Source: CADEGL01 sp050180485 (GTDB lineage Bacteria > Pseudomonadota > Alphaproteobacteria > CADEGL01). Taken from it: a DNA stretch of 64,000 bases. The notes under the pieces were generated by a model that worked only from the letters and a program-made list of their open reading frames with translations, had not been told where the DNA came from and made no database searches. The DNA is taken from NCBI GenBank assembly GCA_050180485.1, contig JBFXED010000005.1, positions 62,001 through 126,000 of the forward strand. The letters are read 5' to 3'. Shown here piece after piece: positions 26,609 to 35,034 of this stretch (position 1 is the first letter of the stretch; each line of letters opens with the position of its first letter). The position numbers were made by a program, and so were the translations under genes.

Positions 26609-26617
26609 TTATCCACA
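26609..26617 (+). promoter_or_regulatory. DnaA box in the dnaE upstream region
   Basis: An exact TTATCCACA in the 105-bp gap between lolD and dnaE, 78-86 bases before the dnaE start codon and oriented opposite to dnaE. The surrounding sequence is AT-rich, suggesting promoter DNA, though no strong -35/-10 pair was assigned. DnaA control of dnaE is inferred. Confidence 0.45.
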
Positions 26618-26636
26618 GAATATTGAGTAACAATCG

Positions 26637-27314
26637 TTAACCTGGGACGATGACGCCGTCCTTGATGCGCAGGACCCGGTCCATGCGGGCGGCCAACTCC
26701 ATATTATGGGTCGCGACCAGGGCCGCCAGGGATTCGCCCCGAACCAAGCCCAGCAAATGCTCGAACACAACCTCGGCCGTGGCATGGTCCAGGTTGCCAG
26801 TCGGCTCATCGGCCAAAAGAATCTGCGGCCGGTTCGCCAGCGAGCGGGCGATGGCCACGCGCTGCTGTTCGCCGCCCGACAACTCCGCCGGCCGATGGGT
26901 CAGGCGCTGACCCAGCCCGACGAATCCCAGCAGGGATTCGGCCCGCTTGCGCGCGTCCGAGGGCGAAATCCCCGCCACGTATTGCGGCAGCACGACATTT
27001 TCCAGTGCGGAAAACTCCGGCAGCAGATGGTGGTATTGGTAGACGAAACCCAGGGTTGCGCGGCGCAGTTCGGTGCGGGCCGATTCGCTCAACTTGGTGG
27101 AGGCCTTGCCTACGATACGGACTTCGCCGCCGTCCGGCCGCTCCAGCAGTCCGGCGATGTGCAACAAGGTCGACTTGCCCTCGCCAGAGGGCCCGACCAA
27201 CGCAACGATCTCGCCTGGCCGCAGGTTTAATGAGGCGCCACGCAGCACCTCGAGAGTCGCTTCGCCCTGCCGGAAGCGGCGCTGGATGCCATCCAAGACC
27301 AACACATCACTCAT
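26637..27314 (-). CDS. lolD: Lipoprotein-releasing ABC transporter ATPase LolD
   Basis: Powers the LolCDE-type complex that extracts outer-membrane lipoproteins from the inner membrane. The 225-residue ATPase has Walker A GPSGEGKST, signature ELSGGEQQRVAIAR, Walker B ILLADEPTGNLD and the H-loop in VATHNMEL. The Glu in Walker A, where Ser or Ala is usual, is a small oddity. It overlaps lolC by eight bases. A MacB-type exporter ATPase is similar, but the lolC neighbour and gene order favour LolD. Confidence 0.95.
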   Translation of the reverse strand: MSDVLVLDGIQRRFRQGEATLEVLRGASLNLRPGEIVALVGPSGEGKSTLLHIAGLLERPDGGEVRIVGKASTKLSESARTELRRATLGFVYQYHHLLPEFSALENVVLPQYVAGISPSDARKRAESLLGFVGLGQRLTHRPAELSGGEQQRVAIARSLANRPQILLADEPTGNLDHATAEVVFEHLLGLVRGESLAALVATHNMELAARMDRVLRIKDGVIVPG

Positions 27315-28551
27315 TGCGCAAGGCCTCGACCGGATCGAGACGCGCCGCGCGCCAGGACGGATAGATCGTGGCGCAAAGGGACAGTCCGAGCGCCATGAGT
27401 ACGACCGCCAGAACCTCCATCGGGTCGACCTTGGCCGGCAGCTGGGAAAGGAAATAGATTTCCGGCGCGAAAAGCTGACGCTGCGTCACCGCCTCGAGCA
27501 CCCGGCGAATCGATTCAATATTGTCGCAGAACACCAGCCCGAGCAGGAGCCCGCCGAACGTCCCCGCCACGCCCACACTGGCGCCGGTCAGGAAAAAGAT
27601 ACGCATGATCATGCCGCGCGTGGCGCCCATCGTGCGCAGAATCGCGATGGCCCGCCCCTTCTCCTTCACCAACATAATCAGGCTGGAGATGATGTTGAAG
27701 GCGGCGACAAGGATGATGAGCGTCAGGATCAAGAACATGACGTTGCGTTCAACCTGAAGCGCGTTGAAGAAGCTGGCATTGGCCTGGCGCCAATCGAAGA
27801 CGCGGTAGGTCGTGCCGGTCACCGCCAGCATGGGGCGGCGGACGTCGTTCACCCGCTCGGCATTCTCCACCATGACTTCGACGGCCGTGGCGGCGTCGGG
27901 CACCCGAAAGAAGATCTGAGCGGCCTCCAGCGGCATGTAAATGAATGCACTGTCATACTCGTACATGCCGACGTTGAAGATCGCGGCGATCCGGTAGCTC
28001 TTGAGACGCGGCGCCGTGCCAAACGCTGTCGCGTTGCCCTGCGGCGATACCAGGGTGACCACGCCGCCCGCCTTTACAGCCAGGCGTCTCGCCAGACGGT
28101 CGCCGATGATGACCGAGTCGCCCTCGAAATCCGTCAACGTGCCGGCCGTGATCTTCTCGGCAATGACCGAGCGCTTGCGGAAATCGTCGGGCCGCATGCC
28201 GCGCACGAGCGCGCCGGTGGCCGCATTGTTGGCTGTTGCCAGCACCTGCCCTTCGACCAGGGGCGTTGCCGAAACCACGCCCTTGATGGCGCGCAGCTTT
28301 TCGGCCAGTGCCTCATAATCCGGGATCGGTCCGCCCTCCATGGCCATCACAGTCAGATGGCCGTTGACGCCCAGCACGCGGCCCAGAAGCTCCGCCCGGA
28401 AGCCATTCATCACCGACATCACGATGATGAGCGTGGCCACGCCAAGGGCAATGCCCAGCAACGAGAAGCCAGCAATGACGGAAATGAATCCCTGGCCGCG
28501 CGGACGCAGATAACGGAAGGCGACCGTGCGCTCGAAGCGCGAAAAAATCAT
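27307..28551 (-). CDS. lolC: Lipoprotein-releasing system permease LolC/LolE
   Basis: Membrane subunit of the lipoprotein-releasing ABC transporter. The 414 residues contain an N-terminal helix with the typical FERTVAFRYLRPRGQGFISV and a large periplasmic domain (about 50-265). Three C-terminal helices follow, with a FtsX-like core (ILRTMGATRGMIMRIF). A single permease gene occurs here, as in many alphaproteobacteria where one LolC/E-type protein (LolF) acts as a homodimer. It overlaps both proS (4 bases) and lolD (8 bases). Confidence 0.93.
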   Translation of the reverse strand: MIFSRFERTVAFRYLRPRGQGFISVIAGFSLLGIALGVATLIIVMSVMNGFRAELLGRVLGVNGHLTVMAMEGGPIPDYEALAEKLRAIKGVVSATPLVEGQVLATANNAATGALVRGMRPDDFRKRSVIAEKITAGTLTDFEGDSVIIGDRLARRLAVKAGGVVTLVSPQGNATAFGTAPRLKSYRIAAIFNVGMYEYDSAFIYMPLEAAQIFFRVPDAATAVEVMVENAERVNDVRRPMLAVTGTTYRVFDWRQANASFFNALQVERNVMFLILTLIILVAAFNIISSLIMLVKEKGRAIAILRTMGATRGMIMRIFFLTGASVGVAGTFGGLLLGLVFCDNIESIRRVLEAVTQRQLFAPEIYFLSQLPAKVDPMEVLAVVLMALGLSLCATIYPSWRAARLDPVEALRNE

Positions 28552-29870
28552 GCCGCGCGCCGGTCTAGCCGCGCGAGCGCGTCCTCGGTGGACAATTCAT
28601 CACGCTTGCCAGTCCGGCGTTCCTTCAGCTCGACCTTTCCAGCCGCAAGTCCGCGGGGACCGACGATGAGCTGCCACGGCAGGCCGATCAGGTCCATGTC
28701 CGCGAACTTGCCGCCCGCGCTCTCATCGCGGTCGTCGTACAGCACCTCGACGCCAGCCTTGCGCAGCTTGCCGTAGATCTCGTCGCAGGCAGCGCTGCAC
28801 TTGGCGTCACTGCTGCGCAGGTTGATCAACCCCACTTTGAAAGGTGCCACCGATTCCGGCCAGATGATGCCGGCATCGTCGTGGCTGGCTTCGATGATGG
28901 CGCCGGTCAGGCGTGACACGCCAATGCCATAAGATCCCATTTCGACCGGCGTCTGCTCGCCATTCGGGCCGGACACCACGCAGTTCAGCGGCTTCGAGTA
29001 TTTCGTGCCGAAATAGAAGATATGCCCCACTTCGATGCCGCGCGCCGCAACGAGCTGGTCCTTCGGGACGGGGCATTTGGCCGCGTCGTGTTTGTCATCG
29101 GTCGCCGCGTAGAGGCTGGTCCAACGGTCGACCAGTGGCTGCAGGTCGCTATCGTAATCGACATTGGTGGACAGTACGTCGAAATCAAGCAGCTTTTTGT
29201 CGCAGAAAATCTGGCTCTCGCCCGTCTCGGCCAGAATCTGGAATTCGTGGCTCATGTCGCCGCCGATGGGGCCGGATTCGGCCTCCATGGGGATTGCCTT
29301 GAGCCCCATGCGCGCGAAGGTGCGCAGATAGGCCACGAACATCTTGTTGTAGGAGCGCTTGGCGCCCGCGAAATCGATATCGAAGGAATAATTGTCTTTC
29401 ATCAGGAACTCGCGCCCGCGCATGACACCGAAGCGCGGCCGCACCTCGTCCCGGAACTTCCACTGGATGTGGTACATCATGCGCGGAACGTCGCGATAGC
29501 TCTTCACGCCAGCGCGAAACATCTCCGTGATCATTTCCTCGTTCGTGGGACCATAGAGCATCTCGCGCTCGTGACGATCCTTGATGCGCAGCATCTCGGC
29601 GCCGTAATCGTCGTAACGCCCCGACTTCCGCCACAAATCGGCCGACTGAATGGTCGGCATCAGCACCTCGAGCGCACCCGAGGCGTCCTGCTCCTCGCGT
29701 ACGATCTGCTCGATACGCTTCAAAACGCGGAAACCCAACGGCAGCCACGAATAGATGCCCGCGCTCTCCTGGCGGATCATGCCCGCCCGCAGCATCAAAC
29801 GATGCGAGACGATCTGGGCCTCGGCGGGGTTTTCCCGGAGAGTCGGGAGGAAGTACTGGGAACGGCGCAT
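28548..29870 (-). CDS. proS: Proline--tRNA ligase (short form)
   Basis: Charges tRNA-Pro. The 440-residue class II synthetase starts at ATG 29870 (MRRSQYFLPTLRENPAEA); the frame to 29921 has no homologous extension. Motifs include the class II core WLPLGFRVLKRIEQIVREE, the TNEEMIT loop, FRDEVRPRFGVMRGREF and GSYGIGVSRL. It is about 130 residues shorter than E. coli ProS and lacks the inserted YbaK-like editing domain, as is normal in alphaproteobacteria. A free-standing editing enzyme would have to lie elsewhere. Its stop overlaps the lolC start (ATGA). Confidence 0.96.
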   Translation of the reverse strand: MRRSQYFLPTLRENPAEAQIVSHRLMLRAGMIRQESAGIYSWLPLGFRVLKRIEQIVREEQDASGALEVLMPTIQSADLWRKSGRYDDYGAEMLRIKDRHEREMLYGPTNEEMITEMFRAGVKSYRDVPRMMYHIQWKFRDEVRPRFGVMRGREFLMKDNYSFDIDFAGAKRSYNKMFVAYLRTFARMGLKAIPMEAESGPIGGDMSHEFQILAETGESQIFCDKKLLDFDVLSTNVDYDSDLQPLVDRWTSLYAATDDKHDAAKCPVPKDQLVAARGIEVGHIFYFGTKYSKPLNCVVSGPNGEQTPVEMGSYGIGVSRLTGAIIEASHDDAGIIWPESVAPFKVGLINLRSSDAKCSAACDEIYGKLRKAGVEVLYDDRDESAGGKFADMDLIGLPWQLIVGPRGLAAGKVELKERRTGKRDELSTEDALARLDRRAA

Positions 29871-30051
29871 CGCGCTTACCTGCGTTTCGCCGGGCGGCCA
29901 ACCGCGGGCACGCAACGGCACTTTTCCAAAAACGGCCGCGAGATTAGGGTTTTAGCCTCCTCAAGGCAATGCCGCGGCGCTTGGCAAACGGCCTGGACCA
30001 CGGGAATATGGTCTACGTAGGGGCGCACAGACGGCGCATGAAAGGGGAAGC

Positions 30052-31344
30052 ATGCTGACCGCCTTTTTCAAACTGAACGAACTCAAGACCAACATCCGAA
30101 CCGAGATCATGGCGGGGGTCACAACCTTCCTCACCATGGCCTACATCATCTTCGTCAACCCGGACATTCTATCGACGACCGGAATGGACAAGGGCGCGGT
30201 CTTCGTCGCGACCTGTCTGGCCGCCGCCATCGCCTCGACCATCATGGGCCTGTGGGCGAACTATCCAATCGCCCTGGCTCCGGGCATGGGGCTCAACGCC
30301 TATTTCGCCTTCGTCGTGGTCGGGCATCTGGGCTATTCGTGGCAGATCGCGCTCGGCGCCGTGTTCATCTCGGGTGTCATCTGCGTGATCCTGTCCCTCC
30401 TGCCCGTCCGGCGCTGGATCGTGGATAGCATCCCCCGCTCACAGAAGATGGCTATCTCGGCCGGTATCGGCTTTTTCCTAGGCCTCATCGCGCTGAAGAG
30501 CATGGGAATCGTGGTAGCCAACGAAGCCACGCTCGTGACCGTCGGCAATCTGCTGAAACCCGAGGTGATCCTGTCGGTCGGTGGCTTTTTCTTCATGATC
30601 GCAATTCACCATTTGCGCGTACCGGGCTCGATCATGATCGCGATCCTGGCGGTCGCGGTCGCCGGCATGCTGCTGGGACTGGCGCCCGTTCCTCATGCGG
30701 TCGTCGACATACCGCCCAGCTTGGCGCCGACCTTCCTCAAGCTCGACATCGTCGATGCAATCGAGGTCGGCATCGTGGTGATCATCTTCACCTTCGTGAT
30801 CGTCGACCTGTTCGATACGGCGGGCACGTTCGTCGGCCTGTGTCAGCGCGCGGGCTTCCTGGACGAGAACGGCCGCATGCCGCGCCTGCGGCAGGCGCTG
30901 ACGGCTGACAGTTCGGCCAGCGCCATCGGCGCGCTTCTCGGCACCTCCTCGACAACCAGCTATATCGAGAGCGCGGCCGGTATCAACGCAGGCGGGCGCA
31001 GCGGCCTGACCGCCATAACCGTAGCCGTACTTTTTCTTTTAGCCCTCGTCTTCTCACCTATCGCGACGGCCATCCCCACCTTCGCCACCGCGCCGGCCAT
31101 CCTGTTCGTAGCCTGCATCATGGCGCGCGGCATGGCCGACATCGACTGGGATGATGTGACGGAATACGCCCCCGCCGTGGTAACCGCGCTGGCCATGCCC
31201 TTCACCTTCTCGATCGCCACGGGCGTCGGGCTTGGCTTCATCACCTACGCCTTCGTGAAGACTCTCACGGGCCGCTTCGAGGACGCGTCGTTGTCGGTTT
31301 GGTTTTTGGCCGGGCTATTCGTGCTGAAGTTCGCGCTCGACTGA
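30052..31344 (+). CDS. NCS2-family purine permease (AzgA/PbuG-like)
   Basis: A proton-driven inner-membrane transporter of the AzgA-like NCS2 branch, probably for adenine, guanine or hypoxanthine. The 430 residues contain 12-14 hydrophobic segments. Diagnostic segments are the N-terminal KTNIRTEIMAGVTTFLTMAY, the APGMGLNAYFAF signature and VDLFDTAGTFVGL. The GTSSTTSYIESAAGI motif is also typical of this branch. AAAGGGGAAG precedes ATG 30052. It is the only + strand gene between 8217 and 57776 and interrupts two minus-strand blocks, so it is likely an insertion. The exact base transported is not predictable. Confidence 0.9.
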   Translation: MLTAFFKLNELKTNIRTEIMAGVTTFLTMAYIIFVNPDILSTTGMDKGAVFVATCLAAAIASTIMGLWANYPIALAPGMGLNAYFAFVVVGHLGYSWQIALGAVFISGVICVILSLLPVRRWIVDSIPRSQKMAISAGIGFFLGLIALKSMGIVVANEATLVTVGNLLKPEVILSVGGFFFMIAIHHLRVPGSIMIAILAVAVAGMLLGLAPVPHAVVDIPPSLAPTFLKLDIVDAIEVGIVVIIFTFVIVDLFDTAGTFVGLCQRAGFLDENGRMPRLRQALTADSSASAIGALLGTSSTTSYIESAAGINAGGRSGLTAITVAVLFLLALVFSPIATAIPTFATAPAILFVACIMARGMADIDWDDVTEYAPAVVTALAMPFTFSIATGVGLGFITYAFVKTLTGRFEDASLSVWFLAGLFVLKFALD

Positions 31345-31349
31345 GCGGG

Positions 31350-31904
31350 TCAGCTTTTCGTCCACGCCGGCTTGAGTTTCTGGATGCGGCGGTAGACCGG
31401 ACAAGCCGGATCGTGAGCACCGGGCAGATAGCCCACGCTCATCAAGAACTCACGCACCACCTCGCGCCCCATGAACTTGAAAGTGGCGCGGAACAGCTTG
31501 ATCCACTCGTCTTCCGTCAGCGGATGCTGTGCCGCGATCCAGCCTGCGAAAGAGCCATGCTCCTTGTTGAGCACAAGGACACGGCGCGCGTTTTCGACCA
31601 CGGCATCGATCTTCATCCGGTTGCGGATGATCCCCGCATCGCCCATAAGGCGCTCGACGTCACGCGCGTTGAAGCGCGCCACGGTCTTGGGATCGAAACC
31701 TTTGAACGCCGTCTGGAACGCCTGCCGTTTTTTCAGGATGGTAAGCCAGGATAGGCCGGCTTGGTTGATCTCCAGCGACAGCCGCTCGAACAGGGCTGCG
31801 TCGTCCTCGACCGGAAAACCGTACTCACGGTCGTGGTACGGGCCATGCTCCGGATGGCCCGGCGCCAGCTTGCAATAGTTCTTCGCGATGACGCCCGCGC
31901 CCAT
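31350..31904 (-). CDS. tag: DNA-3-methyladenine glycosylase I
   Basis: Base-excision repair enzyme removing 3-methyladenine. The 184 residues carry the family core YHDREYG, LFERLSLEINQAGLSWLTILKKR and DAGIIRNRMKI. Likely zinc ligands are Cys11, the His of YHD, and the His and Cys of GAHDPAC near the C-terminus. It differs from E. coli Tag by lacking the N-terminal CxW and having EYG for EWG, a subfamily trait. It starts inside the stop of the DUF1467 gene (shared A of TGATG) and converges on the permease gene with a 5-bp gap. Confidence 0.93.
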   Translation of the reverse strand: MGAGVIAKNYCKLAPGHPEHGPYHDREYGFPVEDDAALFERLSLEINQAGLSWLTILKKRQAFQTAFKGFDPKTVARFNARDVERLMGDAGIIRNRMKIDAVVENARRVLVLNKEHGSFAGWIAAQHPLTEDEWIKLFRATFKFMGREVVREFLMSVGYLPGAHDPACPVYRRIQKLKPAWTKS

Positions 31905-32140
31905 CAGCCGTCATTCAAGCGCAGGATGCCGGACGTGATCACGTATTCCACGACAAACCAAAGCCCCGTGGCGATCACCGTTGTGATCGCGAATTTCAGG
32001 AGAAGCCGTGGGCGGGCGGGTGCACTGGTGGCATGCCCCTTTCCCGGCTCGACCGGCGGACGCACGCCCCAGGGCAGCACGGTGAACAGCACCAGCCACC
32101 AGACGATGACGTAGACGACGATGCCCCCGAAAAGATCCAT
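31904..32140 (-). CDS. DUF1467 family membrane protein
   Basis: A 78-residue protein with two hydrophobic helices, about 5-25 (GIVVYVIVWWLVLFTVLPWG) and about 50-70. They are joined by a polar loop (RPPVEPGKGHA) and a PRLLLKFAITT segment. These are the marks of DUF1467, an alphaproteobacterial family of unknown function. It lies two bases downstream of mce, as is common in the group. No catalytic residues are visible; a role in the membrane near mce or proS products is only guesswork. Confidence 0.85.
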   Translation of the reverse strand: MDLFGGIVVYVIVWWLVLFTVLPWGVRPPVEPGKGHATSAPARPRLLLKFAITTVIATGLWFVVEYVITSGILRLNDG

Positions 32141-32142
32141 CT

Positions 32143-32547
32143 CTAGACCTGCTCGATCTCGACCAGGGTGCCGGCGAAGTCCTTCGGGTGGAGAAACAAG
32201 ACCGGTTTGCCATGGGCGCCGATGCGCGGCTCGCCCGAACCCAGGACACGGGCGCCCTTCTCCTTCAGCCGGTCCCGTGCGGCCAGGATGTCGGTCACCT
32301 CATAACAGATGTGATGCATGCCGCCGTCCGGATTGCGCTCCAGGAACTTGGCGATGGGCGAGTTCTCGCCGAGCGGGTGCAACAGTTCGATCTTGGTGTT
32401 CGGCAACTCCACGAACACCGTGGTCACTCCATGCTCGGGCATGGCGACCGGCTCCGACACCTTGGCGCCCAAGGTGTCGCGATAAAGCGCGCTGGCCTTG
32501 GCCATATCCGGCACCGCAATGGCGATGTGGTTGAGCTTACCGATCAT
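32143..32547 (-). CDS. mce: Methylmalonyl-CoA epimerase
   Basis: Interconverts (R)- and (S)-methylmalonyl-CoA in propionyl-CoA metabolism. The 134-residue VOC-fold protein starts at ATG 32547 (MIGKLNHIAIAVPDM); the longer frame to 32781 runs into rnj and is discarded. The metal-binding His of LNHIAIAV, His of GGMHHICYEV and Glu of TLVEIEQV are visible, as is FLHPKDFAGTLVE, typical of this enzyme rather than glyoxalase. It sits 43 bp downstream of rnj. Confidence 0.95.
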   Translation of the reverse strand: MIGKLNHIAIAVPDMAKASALYRDTLGAKVSEPVAMPEHGVTTVFVELPNTKIELLHPLGENSPIAKFLERNPDGGMHHICYEVTDILAARDRLKEKGARVLGSGEPRIGAHGKPVLFLHPKDFAGTLVEIEQV

Positions 32548-32590
32548 TTTCACTCCCGACCGCGCGGAGGATGGCAGCGGTTTCTTCGGC

Positions 32591-34255
32591 TTACAAGCGG
32601 ACCAGGTGAACCTCGGTGGGCGGGCGCTTGCCATGGCTAGCCTGGATCGCCCGGCGGACTGCGACCCGCGCGGCTTCGCGGACGGCGTCGTCGTTGGCGC
32701 GCTGGCGCGAAGGCATGGCCTCGATCGCATCGCGTACGGCGTCGGTCGCATCCGTAATGGCCTCTTCGATGCCCACGCCATCGAACAGACCTTGAAGCGT
32801 CAACTGCGGCTCCGCCGCCAACCGCCCGTGGCGATCCAGCACGACGGTGGCCACGGCCGATCCGTTCCAGATCATCTGGGTGCGTTTACGCAAGATTTCC
32901 GCATCGAGCGGGACCAACAGAGCGCCGTCGAGGGCCAGGCGTCCCGCCGGTACCTCCTCCACGATCTCGGCCGGGCCCGGCGCAAGACGAACTAGGGTGC
33001 CATTCTGCGGCACGATCGCTTCGGGCACCTGACAAGCCCGAGCCAGCGCGGCATGCGCGCGCATGTGACGTATCTCGCCATGGACCGGAACCGCAATACG
33101 TGGCCGCACCCATTGATACATCTGAGTCAGCTCATCTTGATTGGGATGGCCGGACACGTGCACGAAAGCATCATCGTCGGTGACGATCTTGACACCCAGA
33201 CCAACGAGCTGGTTTTGCAACCGTTGTATGGATTTTTCGTTCCCCGGAATTACGCGGGAGGAGAAAATCACCGCATCGCCCTGCTCCAGCACGACATTGG
33301 GATGATCGTCGGCCGCGATACGCCAGAGGGCCGAGCGTTTCTCGCCCTGGCTTCCCGTGCAAGCCAGCAGCACCTTGTCGCGGGGTAGATGGGCGCCGTC
33401 CGAATCCGAAAGAAAGGTGATGCCCTTAAGATAGCCTGAATCCTGCGCGGCCTCGTACATGCGCCAAAGCGACCGGCCCACCAGTGCCGGATGGCGTCCC
33501 GTCTTCTCCGCCACATGCGCGATGGTCTCCAGCCGGGCGATGTTGCTGGAGAAACAGCCGATGGCGACCCGTTTGTCGAACCGACCCACGACCTCCACCA
33601 GGCTTTCGCGCAGGTCACCTTCCGAACGCGAATGGCCGGGTTGCAACGCGTTGGTCGAGTCGCACACCATGGCCAGGACACCGTCTTGGCCCAACGCGCG
33701 CAGCGCCTCCTCGTCGGTGACGTCGCCGATCATCGGCTTGGGATCGATCTTCCAGTCACCGGTGTGCAGGACCGTGCCTGCCGGCGTGCGAATCGCGACC
33801 GCGTTGGGTTCCGGAATCGAATGGGTCAGTGTGATCAGCTCGATCTCGAACGGCCCGACCGAGAACTTGCCGGACAGCGGCACCTCGGTGATAGGGATGG
33901 AATTGGGCCGGTCCATCTCGGCCAGCTTTCGACGCAGAACCGCGGCCGTGAAGGGTGTGGCGTAAACCGGGCATTTCAGCCGATTCCACAGATAGGGCAC
34001 GGCGCCCAAATGGTCTTCATGGGCGTGAGTCAACACCAAGCCAGCCAAATCGCCGCGACGTTCCACGATATAGGCCGGGTCGGGCATCAGCACATCGACG
34101 CCAGGCGTGGAATCGTCGCCGAAGGTGATGCCCAAATCGACCATCAACCACTTGCCGCCGTAGCGGTAGAGGTTGAGGTTCATGCCGATCTCGCCCGAAC
34201 CGCCGAGGGGAAGGAAATACAACCCCTCGTCGTGGCGCGCCGCGCGCTTATTCAT
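32591..34255 (-). CDS. rnj: Ribonuclease J
   Basis: A metallo-beta-lactamase/beta-CASP nuclease with 5'-3' exo- and endonuclease activity in RNA turnover and 16S/23S maturation. The 554 residues begin LYFLPLGGSGEIGMNLNLY. The metal-binding motif is HAHEDH (77-82), with further His and Asp in LHTGDWKID and CDSTN. The beta-CASP domain has ACTGSQGE and the late motif SGHPNQDEL followed by PVHGEIRHM. It overlaps coaX by four bases. The coaX-rnj-mce order is typical of alphaproteobacteria. Confidence 0.96.
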   Translation of the reverse strand: MNKRAARHDEGLYFLPLGGSGEIGMNLNLYRYGGKWLMVDLGITFGDDSTPGVDVLMPDPAYIVERRGDLAGLVLTHAHEDHLGAVPYLWNRLKCPVYATPFTAAVLRRKLAEMDRPNSIPITEVPLSGKFSVGPFEIELITLTHSIPEPNAVAIRTPAGTVLHTGDWKIDPKPMIGDVTDEEALRALGQDGVLAMVCDSTNALQPGHSRSEGDLRESLVEVVGRFDKRVAIGCFSSNIARLETIAHVAEKTGRHPALVGRSLWRMYEAAQDSGYLKGITFLSDSDGAHLPRDKVLLACTGSQGEKRSALWRIAADDHPNVVLEQGDAVIFSSRVIPGNEKSIQRLQNQLVGLGVKIVTDDDAFVHVSGHPNQDELTQMYQWVRPRIAVPVHGEIRHMRAHAALARACQVPEAIVPQNGTLVRLAPGPAEIVEEVPAGRLALDGALLVPLDAEILRKRTQMIWNGSAVATVVLDRHGRLAAEPQLTLQGLFDGVGIEEAITDATDAVRDAIEAMPSRQRANDDAVREAARVAVRRAIQASHGKRPPTEVHLVRL

Positions 34256-35028
34256 GCGCGAACGTTCCGGCGATAAATTTCCAAAAGCCCGAATATGGTG
34301 AGATCGGGATCGACACCGTCGATGGCATCGGTCGCGTCGGCAAACAAGGCGGCCAGGCCGCCCGTGCCGACCACGGTCATGGGCTTACCGAACTCCTGCT
34401 TGATACGGTTGACCAGCCCCTCGACCAGACCGACATAGCCCCAGTAGACGCCGGATTGCATGGCCGGCACCGTGCCGGTACCGATCACGGCCGGTGGCCT
34501 GCGAATTCCGATGCCTGGCAGCTTGGCCGCGGCCATGTACAGCGCCTCGAGCGAGAGGTTGACACCCGGCGCGATGACGCCGCCGCGATAACTGCCTTCG
34601 GCCGCCACCACGTCGAAGGTGGTGGCCGTGCCGAAATCGACCACGATCTTGTCGACACCTGGGTAGCGTTTGTGTGCGGCCACAGCGTTGACCAGGCGGT
34701 CGGCTCCCACCTCGGCGGGGTTCGGCACCTTGACCGCGATGCCGATATCGACCCCCTCGTCCCCCACCACCATGGGCATGCAGTCAAAATAGCGATGGCA
34801 CAGGGTGCGCAGCGTGTAAGCCGTGGCGGGCACCACGTTGGCGATGACGGCGGCCTTGATGTCCGTCGGCGTCAGCTTCACCAGGCTCATCAGTTGGGTC
34901 AGCCAAACGGCGTATTCGTCCGCCGTGCGGTTGGGATTGGTCGAAGCGCGCCATTCGCCGCGCCGCGTATCGCCGTCGAAGACGGCGAAAAGCGTGTTGG
35001 TATTACCCGAATCGATGGCCAGCAGCAT
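34252..35028 (-). CDS. coaX: Type III pantothenate kinase
   Basis: First step of coenzyme A synthesis from pantothenate. The 258-residue ASKHA-fold protein opens with the phosphate loop AIDSGNTNTLFAVFDG. It contains GADRLVNAVAAHKRYP, the catalytic Asp in VVDFGTATTFDVV and the GGVIAPGVNLSLEAL segment, all diagnostic of CoaX. It lies six bases downstream of birA and overlaps rnj by ATGA, part of the trailing genes of the nuo block. Confidence 0.97.
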   Translation of the reverse strand: MLLAIDSGNTNTLFAVFDGDTRRGEWRASTNPNRTADEYAVWLTQLMSLVKLTPTDIKAAVIANVVPATAYTLRTLCHRYFDCMPMVVGDEGVDIGIAVKVPNPAEVGADRLVNAVAAHKRYPGVDKIVVDFGTATTFDVVAAEGSYRGGVIAPGVNLSLEALYMAAAKLPGIGIRRPPAVIGTGTVPAMQSGVYWGYVGLVEGLVNRIKQEFGKPMTVVGTGGLAALFADATDAIDGVDPDLTIFGLLEIYRRNVRA

Positions 35029-35034
35029 GACCCG

